Assembly: GCA_014323865.1 (NCBI GenBank)
Contig: JACONG010000010.1
Location: forward strand, 124,001-188,000
Direction of reading: 5' to 3'
DNA: 64,000 bases
Source of the DNA: Rhodospirillales bacterium
GTDB lineage: Bacteria; Pseudomonadota; Alphaproteobacteria; SP197
The position numbers were made by a program, and so were the translations under genes. Shown here one piece after another: positions 1 to 9,292 of this stretch. A model generated the notes under the pieces. The model was not told the origin of the DNA. It saw only the letters and a program-made list of their open reading frames with translations, and did no database searches. Each line of letters begins with the position of its first letter. Positions within the stretch are counted from its first letter, which is position 1.

Positions 1-868
1 CAAGTCGACCTTCGCCAAGGTGCTGACCGGTCTCGAGACCGCGACCGACGGCGAAATCATGTTCGAAGGCACGAACATCGGCGTGATCCCGGCGCAGAAG
101 CGTGACCCCAAGCTGATCCGTGCCTTGCAGATGGTCTTCCAGAACCCGGACGGCACACTCAACCCGAGCCATTCGGTCGGTCATTGCATCGGCCGCGTGA
201 TCAAGAAGTTCGGCATCGAGCAGGATCCCGGGAAGATCCGCGATCGCGTCGGCGACATGCTCGAGATCGTGCGCCTGCCGCGGGCCTTCATCACCCGCAA
301 GCCGCGCCAGCTTTCGGGCGGGCAGAAGCAGCGTATCGCTGTGGCTCGCGCCTTCGCCGGCAACCCGAGCATGGTGATCGCCGACGAGCCGGTCTCCGCG
401 CTCGACGTGTCGGTGCAGGCTGCCGTGATCAACCTGCTGAACGACGTGCAGAAGCAGTACAACACGACTCTGCTCTTCATCAGCCACGACCTTTCGGTCG
501 TGCGTTTCATCTCCGATGAGATCGTCGTGATGTATCTCGGCCAGATCATGGAATCGGGTGCCGCCGACAAAATCTTCGATCCGCCGTATCACCCGTATAC
601 GGAGGCGCTGCTCTCGGCCGTGCCGATCCCGGATCCGGATATTGAGCAGAAGCGCATTCGTCTCGAAGGCGAGATGCCGTCGGTGCTGAACCCGCCGTCG
701 GGCTGCCGCTTCTCGACCCGCTGTCCGCGCTATCTCGGCAAGCTTTGCGACGAGCAGGAACCGCCCAACCAGGATGTCGGCGACGGCCACGTCATCAAGT
801 GCCACATCCCGCTGCGCGAGCTGGCCCAGGTCGAGCCCATCTTCCACCAGAAGGACGCGGCGGAGTAA
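1..868 (+). CDS. Oligopeptide/dipeptide-type ABC transporter ATP-binding protein, 5' end cut by the window
   Basis: The gene is already open at base 2; the first visible residues (KSTFAKVL) are the tail of a Walker A motif, so the start lies upstream. About 288 residues remain. In order they show the Q-loop (MVFQNPDGTLNP), the ABC signature LSGGQKQR, Walker B (MVIADEPVSALD), the H-loop (LLFISHDLSV) and the C-terminal extension typical of OppF/DppF proteins (HPYTEALLSAVPIPDP, then a Cys-containing GCRFSTRCP). The protein would energise import of peptides or similar small solutes on the cytoplasmic face of the inner membrane, paired with a DppD-like ATPase and permeases presumed upstream. The substrate cannot be read from the ATPase. 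Its downstream neighbour is the degraded reverse-strand remnant at 940-1601. Confidence 0.93.
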   Translation, partial: KSTFAKVLTGLETATDGEIMFEGTNIGVIPAQKRDPKLIRALQMVFQNPDGTLNPSHSVGHCIGRVIKKFGIEQDPGKIRDRVGDMLEIVRLPRAFITRKPRQLSGGQKQRIAVARAFAGNPSMVIADEPVSALDVSVQAAVINLLNDVQKQYNTTLLFISHDLSVVRFISDEIVVMYLGQIMESGAADKIFDPPYHPYTEALLSAVPIPDPDIEQKRIRLEGEMPSVLNPPSGCRFSTRCPRYLGKLCDEQEPPNQDVGDGHVIKCHIPLRELAQVEPIFHQKDAAE

Positions 869-939
869 CGCCAAGCTTGTCGACCGCCCCGCTCCTCGCC
901 TCGCGAGTCGGGCGGCGACAGGGTCGTGGCGCTGGACGT

Positions 940-1601
940 CGTCTGGGCGCAGCATTCCCATTCGTACTGGACCGCAAGTGTTTTCATCTGGTTTGCGAGA
1001 GAGGCCCCCAGGTTGTCCTCAAGCACGGCGATCAATGAGTCCCTGATCTCTTCGGCCGATCGATAGTCGTCGCCTTGCGGCACTTCGCGATCGGGATCGA
1101 CGAAGGGGTCGGATGGCTGGCAGGTGCGGGCAAGATAGAGCGTCGACAGGGCTTCGACGGGTTTTTCCTGAGCCATGTACATGCCGCCTGCATAAGGCGC
1201 GTCCGAAGATCCGTGTCTCGCCAATCTTGAGAGCATGCGGAGTCCGATCTCCTGATCGATGGCGTTGGACCGGTAGGTCAGGCAGGTCAAGCCTCAGAAC
1301 AGCGGAAGGAACGCGTTGCATGCAAGTCTTCGGCGATGACATTCTCAAGCCTTGTCACATCCACGCGGCCGTCGGCTCGGAGTTCATCGAGAACATTGCC
1401 TTCGGAACCCGGTGCGAGATAGTGGTCATCATGGGTGCATGGGACCTGGGCTCGTGCCGAAGCGAGCGACGCCGATAGCAGCATCAACAGCAGGGCCAGG
1501 ACGGACGTGCGACGAGGCTGTCGCCAGCCGCCGAGAGCCTGGTTTGCCGGGCTGGCCGGTGGTCTGGTTGAATATCTGGAGTGTTCCTTTTGCCGTGACA
1601 C
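940..1601 (-). pseudogene. Probable frameshifted secreted protein of unknown family
   Basis: Two reverse-strand frames each look protein-like and abut at 1287-1290. The upstream frame (1287-1601) has a signal-peptide-like stretch (SVLALLLMLLSASLASARA) followed by about 50 acidic/polar residues. The downstream frame (from 1290) continues with a natural-looking composition (AIDQEIGLRMLSRLARHG, then EEIRDSLIAVLEDNLG). After about 940 the second frame runs into the antisense of the ABC gene and stops only at 730, so the native stop appears lost. I read this as one exported protein of about 200 residues broken by a frameshift and truncated at its 3' end. Two overlapping genes coupled by a TTGA overlap are possible but less likely. 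No family recognised. Confidence 0.4.
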
Positions 1602-1800
1602 GCGAGGGGAATGTCACTCCGGCCCGATACAACCGCTGGCACCCGGTGCATTCTCAATGTCGGCCTGACGCGGGTCGTTTTCCAACGCATTGCGTCGTTC
1701 ACGGGACAAACGGGGTTGGCTACCCTCGTTAGCTTGCGCCGCCTTTTCGGCTGTGGTCGAAAGGTTCGTCTTCGTTGGGGCGATCGGCGTAGAAGCTGCC
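1602..1800. promoter_or_regulatory. Intergenic region upstream of the sox operon
   Basis: Non-coding stretch between the divergent remnant and soxB. It should carry the sox promoter, but I could not identify a convincing -35/-10 pair, operator or strong ribosome site. The soxB frame stays open back to 1690 but the extra 37 residues do not resemble the family. Confidence 0.35.
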
Positions 1801-3048
1801 ATGAAGTATTCGATCTTCAGCCTGCTCAGGCAGGCTCGCGACTATCACAAGAACTGGCCCCAGGCTTGGCGCAGTCCAGAGCCGAAGCCGGCCTATGATG
1901 TCATCATCATCGGTGGCGGCGGTCATGGTCTGGCGACGGCCTACTACCTTGCCAAGGAACACGGCATCACCAATGTCGCGGTCCTGGAGAAGGGCTGGCT
2001 GGGTGGCGGCAACACCGGCCGGAACACCACGATTGTCCGCTCCAACTATCTGTGGGACGAGAGCGCGTTCCTCTACGAGAAGTCGCTGCAGCTCTTCGAG
2101 GGCCTGAGCCAGGACCTGAACTACAACGTCATGTTCAGCGCGCGCGGCGTGATCAACCTGGCGCACAACGAGCACGACCTGAAGGAGCTGGCCCGGCGCG
2201 GCCATGCCTGCCGGCTGAACGGCATCGATTACGAGCTCGTCACGCCCGAACAGATCAAGGAAATCGCGCCGATCATCAACATCTCGAAGTCGATCCGCTA
2301 TCCGGTGCTGGGCGGTGCCATGCAGCGCCGCGCGGGCAACGCGCGCCATGATGCTGTTGCCTGGGGTTTCGCGCGCCGCGCCGACGAGTACGGCATCGAC
2401 ATCATCCAGAACTGCGAGGTCACCGGGATCGATGTCGAGAACGGCAAGGTCGTCGGTGTAGAGACCACCAAGGGCCCAATCAAGGCCAACAAGGTCGGCG
2501 CCGTGCCGGCAGGCCACGCCTCGGTCGTCGGCCAGATGGCGGGTTTGCGGATGCCGGTCGAGAGCCACTGCCTCCAGGCCATGGTCTCGGAGCCGATCAA
2601 GCCGGTGCTCGACACCGTCATCATGTCGAACACCGTGCACGTCTACATCAGCCAGTCCGACAAGGGCGAACTGGTGCTCGGCGCCGGCATCGATGGCTTC
2701 AACAGCTACAGCCAGAACGGTGGCATCGACATCATCGAGCACCAGCTCGAGGGTCTGATCGAGCTCTACCCGATTGTCAGCCGCCTGCGCGTGATGCGCA
2801 CCTGGGGCGGCATCGTCGACATCTGCCCGGATGCCAGCCCGATCATCTCGAAGACTCCGGTCGAGGGCTTCTACATGAACTGCGGCTGGGGTACCGGCGG
2901 CTTCAAGGCGACGCCGGGCTCGGGCTGGTCGTTCGCCCACACCATTGCGCAGGATCGCCCCCACAAGCTCAACGAGGCATTCGACCTCAAGCGCTTCGAG
3001 ACCGGCTTCCTGATCGACGAGCACGGCGCTGCGGCCGTGGCGCACTAG
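1801..3048 (+). CDS. soxB: Sarcosine oxidase beta subunit
   Basis: 415 residues from the ATG at 1801, matching the 405-417 usual for heterotetrameric SoxB. The FAD-binding GGGGHG motif lies at residues 38-43, followed by the acidic end of the second strand ([19 protein letters not shown]). His183 in [10 protein letters not shown] is in the segment that in this family carries the covalently bound FMN. With SoxA, SoxD and SoxG it oxidatively demethylates sarcosine to glycine, passing the methyl group to tetrahydrofolate and electrons to oxygen as H2O2. It is the first gene of a tight soxBDAG cluster (14 bp to soxD). The family assignment is firm; the exact methylamine substrate is inferred from family and context. 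Confidence 0.96.
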   Translation: MKYSIFSLLRQARDYHKNWPQAWRSPEPKPAYDVIIIGGGGHGLATAYYLAKEHGITNVAVLEKGWLGGGNTGRNTTIVRSNYLWDESAFLYEKSLQLFEGLSQDLNYNVMFSARGVINLAHNEHDLKELARRGHACRLNGIDYELVTPEQIKEIAPIINISKSIRYPVLGGAMQRRAGNARHDAVAWGFARRADEYGIDIIQNCEVTGIDVENGKVVGVETTKGPIKANKVGAVPAGHASVVGQMAGLRMPVESHCLQAMVSEPIKPVLDTVIMSNTVHVYISQSDKGELVLGAGIDGFNSYSQNGGIDIIEHQLEGLIELYPIVSRLRVMRTWGGIVDICPDASPIISKTPVEGFYMNCGWGTGGFKATPGSGWSFAHTIAQDRPHKLNEAFDLKRFETGFLIDEHGAAAVAH

Positions 3049-3061
3049 GGGAGGAACGAGG

Positions 3062-3355
3062 ATGCTTCTGATCACCTGCCCCTGGTGCGGCGAACGCGAG
3101 AGTTCCGAGTTCATCTGCGGCGGCGAGGGTCACATCGTACGGCCCGATCCCAGGACCGCGACCGATGAGGAGTGGGCCGACTATCTCTTCATGCGCAAGA
3201 ACCCCAAGGGTGTGCACTTTGAGCGCTGGTTCCATGCGCATGGCTGCCGCCAGTGGTTTCACGTCGCGCGCGACACCGTGACCCATGAGATCCTCGCAGT
3301 ATACGGCATCACCGAGAAGCCGCCCGCCCGCGACGGCGGGGAGAGCGACCGATGA
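3062..3355 (+). CDS. soxD: Sarcosine oxidase delta subunit
   Basis: 97 residues, the normal size of this small subunit. The N-terminus MLLITCPWCGERESSEF gives Cys6 and Cys9; with a downstream His and Cys (HAHGCRQWFH) they form the zinc site known in SoxD. The body ends in the conserved RDTVTHEILAVYG. It is a structural subunit of the cytoplasmic SoxBDAG complex. Start preceded by a GGGGAGGA-like ribosome site at about 3049-3058. Its last four bases overlap the soxA start (ATGA), indicating coupled translation. Confidence 0.96.
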   Translation: MLLITCPWCGERESSEFICGGEGHIVRPDPRTATDEEWADYLFMRKNPKGVHFERWFHAHGCRQWFHVARDTVTHEILAVYGITEKPPARDGGESDR

Positions 3356-6300
3356 GCCAGCCCTTCCGCAACAGCGACGGCGGCCATGTCGATCGCGGCC
3401 AGCGCGTCAACTTCACCTTCGACGGGCGGAGCTATACCGGTCATGGCGGTGATACGCTGGCCTCGGCCCTGCTGGCAAACGGCATCCGGCTCGTGGGCCG
3501 CAGCTTCAAGTATCATCGTCCGCGCGGCATCGTCTCCGCAGGCTCTGAAGAGCCCAACGCACTGATCCAGCTTGCGACCGACGCGCACACCGAGCCCAAT
3601 ATCCGCGCAACGCAGATCGAGCTCTACGACGGGCTCGTGGCGGAGAGCCAGAACCGCTGGCCGAGCCTCAATCTCGACGTCGGTGGCATCAACAATGTGC
3701 TGTCGAAAATCTTTCCGGCCGGCTTCTACTACAAGACCTTCATGTGGCCCGACGGCGCATGGATGTTCTATGAGAAGTTCATCCGCCGTGCGGCAGGCTT
3801 GGGCAGGGCGCCAACCGAGCCCGATCCCGACAGTTATGAGAAGCGCCGCACCCACTGCGACGTCCTCGTCGTCGGTGGCGGTCCGGCCGGCCTCGCGGCC
3901 GCGCACGCCGCCGGTGCCTCGGGTGCCCGGGTGATCCTGGCCGACGAACAGTCGGCGTTCGGTGGATCGCTGCTCTCCAGCCGCGCCGGGATCGGCGGCG
4001 AGCCTGCAGCCGAATGGGTCGCCGGCATGGTCAGGGACCTCGAGGCCATGCCCGAAGTCCGCTTGCTGTCGCGCACGACCGTCGCGGGTTACTACGATCA
4101 TAACTTCCTGATGGCCGCCGAACGGCTGACCGACCACCAGCCGATCGGCGAACGCATCGGTCCGCGTCAGCGTGTCTGGAAGATCCGCGCCCGCCGGGTC
4201 GTGCTCGCGACCGGCGCGATCGAACGTCCGCTCGTCTTTGCCCAGAACGACCGGCCGGGCGTCATGCTCGCCGATTCGGTACGGACCTACGTCAACCGTT
4301 ATGGCGTCAGGCCGGGCAATCGTGCTGTTGTTTTCACCAACAACGACAGCGCCTACCGCGCGGCGGCGGATGCGGCCGACGGCGGAATCCACGTTGTCGC
4401 CATCATTGACGTGCGTGCCAGGCCGGAAGGTGGTCCGGTGCGCGCCGCGCGTGACCGTGGCATCAAGGTGATTGCCCGGAGCGCGATCACGAACGTCACG
4501 GGTGCCAGGCAGGTTGCCGGTGTCGATGTCATGGCCCTGGGCGACGACGGCACCTCGGTCAGCGGTGCGGCCCGTTCGTTCGGCTGTGATCTCGTCATGA
4601 TGTCGGGCGGCTGGAATCCCACGGTTCACCTGGCCTCGCAGTCAGGTGCCAGGATGCGCTGGGACGAGGGGCTGGCGAGCTTCGTTCCCGGTGTGCTGAA
4701 GCAGGCGCAGGCCAGCGTTGGTGCTGCGGGAGGCACGCTGTCTCTGGCGGGTTGCCTCGCGGAAGGTTCCGAGGCCGGCGCCGAGGCCGCGACATCGGCA
4801 GGCTTTCCCGTCGCGCCGATGGCTGTGCCGGATGTCGAGGCCGATGAGAGCGACGGGGTCCTCAATCTCGAGGCGATCTGGTCGGTGCCGACCGACCGCA
4901 AGGGCGCCAAGCGGTTCCACGACTTCCAGAACGACGTAACGGCGTCCGACATTGCACTGGCCCACCGCGAAAACTACGCCTCGATCGAGCACGTCAAGCG
5001 CTACACCACGACCGGCATGGGCACGGACCAGGGCAAGACCTCGAACGTCAACGGTCTTGCGATCCTGGCCGATCTCCGTGGTGAGCCGATCCCGCAGGTC
5101 GGTCACACGACGTTCCGGCCGATGTACACGCCCGTGACGATCGGTGCGCTGGCCGGCATCGACACCGGCTCCGAGCTGCTCGATCCCGTGCGCAAGACGC
5201 CGATGCACGGCTGGCACGAGAAGCATGGCGCCCGTTTCGAGGACGTCGGCGCCTGGAAGCGCCCGTATTGCTATCTGCGCGACGGCGAGACGGTGAAGCA
5301 GGCGGTCGATCGCGAAGTGCTTGCCGCACGTACGTCGGTCGCCATCCTCGATGCCTCGACGCTGGGCAAGATCGACATCCAGGGTCCTGACGCCGCCGGG
5401 TTCCTCGACCGCATCTACACCAACAGGTTCTCGACGCTGAAGGTGGGGTCCTGCCGCTACGGCCTGATGTGCAAGGACGACGGCATGGTGTTCGACGACG
5501 GTGTGACCGCGCGAATCGGCGAGAACCGGTTCCTCATGTCGACCACCACGGGGGGCGCTCCCAACGTGCTGAACTGGCTCGAGGAATGGCTCCAGACCGA
5601 GTGGACGGACCTCGAAGTCTATTGCACCTCGGTCACGACCCAGTGGGCCGCGATCGCCATCGCGGGACCCGACAGCCGCCGCCTTCTGAGCGAGCTGACC
5701 GCGATGGATCTCTCGAACGAGGCGTTCCCGTTCATGACCTGGCAGGATGGCGAGGTCGCAGGCATCGAGGGCCGCATCTTCCGCATCAGCTTCTCGGGCG
5801 AGACCGGCTTTGAGGTTCATGTGCCGTCGAGCTGCGCGCTCGCACTCTGGCGTGCGCTGATCACCGCGGGTGAGACGTACAACATCACGACCTATGGCAC
5901 CGAGGCGATGCATGTGCTGCGCGCCGAGAAGGGTTTCATCATCGTCGGCCAGGATACTGACGGCACGACGACGCCCCACGACCTCGGCATGAGCTGGATC
6001 GTCTCCAGGAAGAAGGACGATTTCCTCGGCATGCGCGGGCTCTTGCGTCCCGACACCCTGCGCGAGGACCGCAAGCAGCTCGTCGGCCTGCTGACCGAGA
6101 ACCCCAACGAGGTGATCCCCGAAGGCGCCCATATCTCGCCCGAACCCGCTGCCCAGGCACCGGTGCCCATGGAGGGCTGGGTGTCGTCGAGCTACTACAG
6201 CCCGAACTGCGGGCGCTCGATCGCCATGGCGCTGCTCAAGCGCGGGCACGAACGCATGGGCGAGCAGGTGGCGATCCCGCTCGAGAACAGGATCGTCAGA

Positions 6301-6357
6301 GCGAAGGTCGTGAAACCGGTCTTCTTCGACGAGGAGGGGGAGCGTCTCCGTGGCTGA
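3352..6357 (+). CDS. soxA: Sarcosine oxidase alpha subunit
   Basis: 1001 residues, as expected for SoxA. An N-terminal ferredoxin-fold domain without cluster cysteines (residues about 15-85, including GRSFKYHRPRGIV) is followed by an NAD/FAD-binding oxidoreductase domain (GGGPAG at 175-180, ATGAIERPLVFAQNDRPGVM further on) and a C-terminal GcvT-like folate-binding half from about residue 600. SoxA holds NAD+ and the folate site; formaldehyde released at SoxB is channelled here to form 5,10-methylene-tetrahydrofolate. Start overlaps soxD by 4 bp and the end overlaps soxG by 8 bp, so the complex is translated from one message. All expected domains are intact. Confidence 0.97.
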   Translation: MSQPFRNSDGGHVDRGQRVNFTFDGRSYTGHGGDTLASALLANGIRLVGRSFKYHRPRGIVSAGSEEPNALIQLATDAHTEPNIRATQIELYDGLVAESQNRWPSLNLDVGGINNVLSKIFPAGFYYKTFMWPDGAWMFYEKFIRRAAGLGRAPTEPDPDSYEKRRTHCDVLVVGGGPAGLAAAHAAGASGARVILADEQSAFGGSLLSSRAGIGGEPAAEWVAGMVRDLEAMPEVRLLSRTTVAGYYDHNFLMAAERLTDHQPIGERIGPRQRVWKIRARRVVLATGAIERPLVFAQNDRPGVMLADSVRTYVNRYGVRPGNRAVVFTNNDSAYRAAADAADGGIHVVAIIDVRARPEGGPVRAARDRGIKVIARSAITNVTGARQVAGVDVMALGDDGTSVSGAARSFGCDLVMMSGGWNPTVHLASQSGARMRWDEGLASFVPGVLKQAQASVGAAGGTLSLAGCLAEGSEAGAEAATSAGFPVAPMAVPDVEADESDGVLNLEAIWSVPTDRKGAKRFHDFQNDVTASDIALAHRENYASIEHVKRYTTTGMGTDQGKTSNVNGLAILADLRGEPIPQVGHTTFRPMYTPVTIGALAGIDTGSELLDPVRKTPMHGWHEKHGARFEDVGAWKRPYCYLRDGETVKQAVDREVLAARTSVAILDASTLGKIDIQGPDAAGFLDRIYTNRFSTLKVGSCRYGLMCKDDGMVFDDGVTARIGENRFLMSTTTGGAPNVLNWLEEWLQTEWTDLEVYCTSVTTQWAAIAIAGPDSRRLLSELTAMDLSNEAFPFMTWQDGEVAGIEGRIFRISFSGETGFEVHVPSSCALALWRALITAGETYNITTYGTEAMHVLRAEKGFIIVGQDTDGTTTPHDLGMSWIVSRKKDDFLGMRGLLRPDTLREDRKQLVGLLTENPNEVIPEGAHISPEPAAQAPVPMEGWVSSSYYSPNCGRSIAMALLKRGHERMGEQVAIPLENRIVRAKVVKPVFFDEEGERLRG

Positions 6358-7021
6358 CAGCTATCTCCGCCAGAGCCCGCTGGCCCATCGCGCGCTCGAC
6401 GCACGGGCGTCCGACGACACGGGTGCGGCCGCGCTGGTGCTCACCGAGCGGCGCTTCCTCGCCAAGATCAACATTCGCGGCAAGGCTGACGGTGCAACCG
6501 TGAGGCAGGCGGTCGGCGTGGAACTGCCGCCCGAGCCCAACACCGTGGCCGAGGGCAACAACCTCTGCGCGTTGTGGCTTGGGCCGGCCGAATGGCTGAT
6601 CGTCGGTCCGGCAGGGGCGGAAGCGGCGATCGAAGAGAACCTGGTCGAAGCGCTCGCCGGCGCCAGTGCGTCGGTCGTCGATGTCACGGAGGGTCGCTCC
6701 ACGATCCGCGTCAGCGGAGACATGGCCCGCGATGTGATTGCCATGGGCTGCCCGCTCGACCTGCATCCGCGTGCCTTCGGAACGGGACGCTGCGCTCAGA
6801 GCTTCATCAGCCGCAGCCCGGTCATCATCCACCAGGTGGCGGACAACGCTGTGTTCGACATCCACATCGAACGCAGCCAGACCGACTACCTCTGGACCTG
6901 GTTCGAGACCGGCGGCGGCCCCTACGGCGTGGCGGTGGTGCCCGAGCCCGGGACACCGACCTGGTGTCGTCCGGCCCGCTCCAGCGCCAGCGCCAAGGCT
7001 AGCGCCAAGGCCAGCGAATGA
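6350..7021 (+). CDS. soxG: Sarcosine oxidase gamma subunit
   Basis: 223 residues from a GTG at 6350 that overlaps soxA by 8 bp, with a GGAGGGGGAG ribosome site just upstream inside soxA. The protein has the GcvT-like fold of SoxG (LCALWLGPAEWLIVG, SVVDVTEGRSTIRVSG, HPRAFGTGRCAQSFISRSPV). SoxG caps the alpha subunit of the complex. The last about 15 residues are a low-complexity tail (SSASAKASAKASE) not usual for the family. Last gene of the sox cluster; a hairpin follows at 7079-7105. No glyA or purU accompanies the cluster here, unlike in many proteobacteria. Confidence 0.93.
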   Translation: MADSYLRQSPLAHRALDARASDDTGAAALVLTERRFLAKINIRGKADGATVRQAVGVELPPEPNTVAEGNNLCALWLGPAEWLIVGPAGAEAAIEENLVEALAGASASVVDVTEGRSTIRVSGDMARDVIAMGCPLDLHPRAFGTGRCAQSFISRSPVIIHQVADNAVFDIHIERSQTDYLWTWFETGGGPYGVAVVPEPGTPTWCRPARSSASAKASAKASE

Positions 7022-7038
7022 CACCGGTTCCAACGAAG

Positions 7039-7075
7039 TGCGTGAATCCGCTCTGCATCCAAAGCCTCACAGCAT
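7039..7075. repeat. 37-nt intergenic repeat, copy 1
   Basis: Aligns without gaps to 9911-9947 over 37 nt with about seven mismatches. The shared core is TGCGTGAA, then GCTCTGCATCC, then AAGCCT, then AGCAT. Both copies sit directly after a forward-strand gene (soxG, GST gene). In copy 2 the ends form an inverted pair; here only part of the pairing remains. Confidence 0.6.
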
Positions 7076-7078
7076 GTT

Positions 7079-7105
7079 CCGTTCAGATTGATTCACTCTG
7101 AACGG
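7079..7105. terminator. Hairpin between the convergent soxG and MttB genes
   Basis: Perfect 9-bp inverted repeat CCGTTCAGA / TCTGAACGG with a 9-nt loop, located 58 bp after soxG and 110 bp from the end of the convergent MttB gene. There is no T-run, so it is either a weak bidirectional terminator or part of a dispersed palindromic element with the preceding 37-nt repeat. Confidence 0.55.
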
Positions 7106-7214
7106 GATATGCCCCGGCCCGGCCTCGGCCCCGATGAGACCGAAATGGAATGGTTCCTGGCCACCGGCTGCGGCCAGTGCGACGAGGCGCATGCCAGCTT
7201 CATGTGCCAGCTTC

Positions 7215-8801
7215 TCAGGTGAAGGCGTCGGGCATCGAGTCCTTCTTTCTGGTCATGAACGCGATCAGCGCTTCGTCGATGCCGGGATCGATGGAAGGTG
7301 CCTCGTAGTCGGCCAGCATCTCCTTCCAGAGCTTGTTGGCGCGCCTGGCGGCGTCCAGCGAGCCTTCCGACTCCCACTGCTCGAAGCTGTTGTTGTCGGC
7401 GATCGTCGAGCGATAAAAGGCGTTCTCGAAGTTGGCCTGGGTGTGGGCGCAGCCGAGGAAATGCGCACCCGGTCCGACCGTGCGGATGGCGTCCATGGCC
7501 TGGCCGTTCTCGGAGATGTCGACGCCGCCGGCCAGCACCTGCATCATGCCGATCTGGTCGGCATCCATGACGAACTTCTCGTAACCCGAGGCAAGGCCGC
7601 CTTCGAGCCAGCCCGCGGCATGCAGCACGAAGTTCACACCACCCATCAGGGTCGGCAGGATCGTCTGGGCACTCTCATAGGCCGCCTGGGCGTCGGGGAT
7701 CTTCGAGCCGCACAGCGAACCGCCCGAACGGAACGGTACGCCCAGGCGGCGTGCAAGCTGGGCCGAGGCGAAGAGCACCAGGGCCGGTTCCGGCGTGCCG
7801 AAGGTCGGCGCGCCCGACTGCATCGAGATTGAGCTGCCGAAGGTGCCGAACACCACCGGTGCGCCCTTGCGGATCAGCTGTGTGGTCGCCATGCCGACGA
7901 GTGCCTCGGCAAACAGCTGGGCCACGGTGCCGGCCACCGTCACGGGGCTCATCGCGCCTGCCAGGATGAACGGGGAGACGACGCAGGCCTGGCCCGCGCC
8001 GGCATAGACCTTCATGGCCCCCAGCATGGTGCCGTCGAAGGTCATGGGCGAGTTGGCGTTGATCAGATTGATGATGCAGCAGCTGTTCTCGACCGTGTCC
8101 TCGCCGAGCACGATCTTTGCCATGTCGACGGTGTCCCGGGCGCGCTCGGGCGCTGTCACCGAACCCATGAACGGCTTGTCGCTGTAGCGCAGGTGGGCGT
8201 AGACCATGTCGAGGTGACGCTTGTTCACCGGGATGTCGACCGGCTCGCACACGGTGCCGCCCGAGTGGTGCATGGCGGGCGTCATGTAAGCCAGCTTCAC
8301 GAAGTTGTTGAAGTCCTCGATCGTGGCGTAGCGCCGACCTTCATCAAGATTGCGGATGAAGGGCGGTCCGTAGACAGGAGCGAAGACGGTGGCACCGTCG
8401 CCGATCTTGACAGTGCGGTCGGGATTGCGTGCGACCTGCATGAAGTGCCTCGGTGCCGTCTTCAGCAGCTCGCGGGCCAGGCCACGCGGCACATGCAGTG
8501 TCTCGCCATCCCTGGCGACCTGGGCACCGGCGTCCTTCCACATCGCCACGATCTCGGGATCGTCCTTGATGGCGATGCCGACCTCTTCCATGATGGTTTC
8601 GGCGTTGTTCTCGATGATCTCCATGCCCTCTTCGGAGAGGACATCGAACACGGGCACTTTGCGCTGGATATAGGGCAGGGGCGTGGTGTCGAACTTCTGG
8701 CCGCGTTGCGCCCGTCGTGCGCCGCTGCCGCCCCGGTCGCCGCGTCCCCTGCGGCCCCGACGTCCGCCCCCTGCCTGGCCCTGATCCTGTTCGTCGCTCA
8801 T
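7215..8801 (-). CDS. MttB-family (COG5598) methyltransferase, paralogue 1
   Basis: 528 residues from the ATG at 8801, which has a good AGGAG ribosome site 7 nt upstream; the reading frame extends further but without homologous sequence. The body is a trimethylamine methyltransferase-family TIM barrel (NLINANSPMTFDGTMLGAM, SPFILAGAMSPVTVAGTVAQ, SGAPTFGTPEPALV, FVLHAAGWLEGGLASGYEKF). No in-frame TAG is present, so this is a non-pyrrolysine member; characterised bacterial members demethylate glycine betaine and other quaternary amines onto a corrinoid protein. Residues about 10-35 form an unusual Arg/Gly-rich tail (GGGRRGRRGRGDRGG) absent from the three other paralogues in the window. It lies between sox and the GST/dehydrogenase genes, which supports methylamine catabolism. 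No corrinoid protein gene is adjacent. The substrate is unknown. Confidence 0.9.
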   Translation of the reverse strand: MSDEQDQGQAGGGRRGRRGRGDRGGSGARRAQRGQKFDTTPLPYIQRKVPVFDVLSEEGMEIIENNAETIMEEVGIAIKDDPEIVAMWKDAGAQVARDGETLHVPRGLARELLKTAPRHFMQVARNPDRTVKIGDGATVFAPVYGPPFIRNLDEGRRYATIEDFNNFVKLAYMTPAMHHSGGTVCEPVDIPVNKRHLDMVYAHLRYSDKPFMGSVTAPERARDTVDMAKIVLGEDTVENSCCIINLINANSPMTFDGTMLGAMKVYAGAGQACVVSPFILAGAMSPVTVAGTVAQLFAEALVGMATTQLIRKGAPVVFGTFGSSISMQSGAPTFGTPEPALVLFASAQLARRLGVPFRSGGSLCGSKIPDAQAAYESAQTILPTLMGGVNFVLHAAGWLEGGLASGYEKFVMDADQIGMMQVLAGGVDISENGQAMDAIRTVGPGAHFLGCAHTQANFENAFYRSTIADNNSFEQWESEGSLDAARRANKLWKEMLADYEAPSIDPGIDEALIAFMTRKKDSMPDAFT

Positions 8802-9292
8802 CGAAAACTCCTGCGTTTTCGCGATTTGTGGCTGCTTATGACACGCGGTCGGGAGCCAAATCGGCCAGATTGCGCCGCAGATGCGGGCCATTTCGTCGTC
8901 TGCGGTCGGATTATCCGCCGGTTCCGGTTTGCCGCCCGTCTGTGGCTGGACCGGGGTTCCAGCCGGCAAGGCGAGGAACCGTGGCATGGCAGGCAACGTC
9001 TTCGTCGACGGATGGAAAGGACACACCCTGCTGGTGGGAGCGCGCAGCCAGGCCCGATTGGCCGGAGGCGACGCTGCCTGGCAAGGTCGATGTCGAGGAC
9101 TTCCTTGCGGGCGAGCAGATCCGCTCCGGGATGCCATGACCGCGGATGTAATCCGATGACCGCGACCGGGTTTCTTGCGGCGCTGGGTTATGCCATTGAC
9201 ATGGTTCGCTCCTTGTCGCCAGACCTGTGGCGGCCATAACTGGGACCGACCACAAAAGAGCCCGGACAAGGACCCGGACAGGAGGAACAGCC
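8802..9292. promoter_or_regulatory. Divergent promoter region between the MttB gene 1 and the GST gene
   Basis: 491 bp without a convincing gene. It must hold the divergent promoters of the MttB gene and the GST gene. A perfect 7-bp inverted repeat (GGCTGGA, 8944-8950; TCCAGCC, 8958-8964; 7-nt loop) is visible. Short open frames on both strands show no recognisable protein; some may be gene debris. The GST gene has a clear GGAGGAAC ribosome site at its end. Confidence 0.4.
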
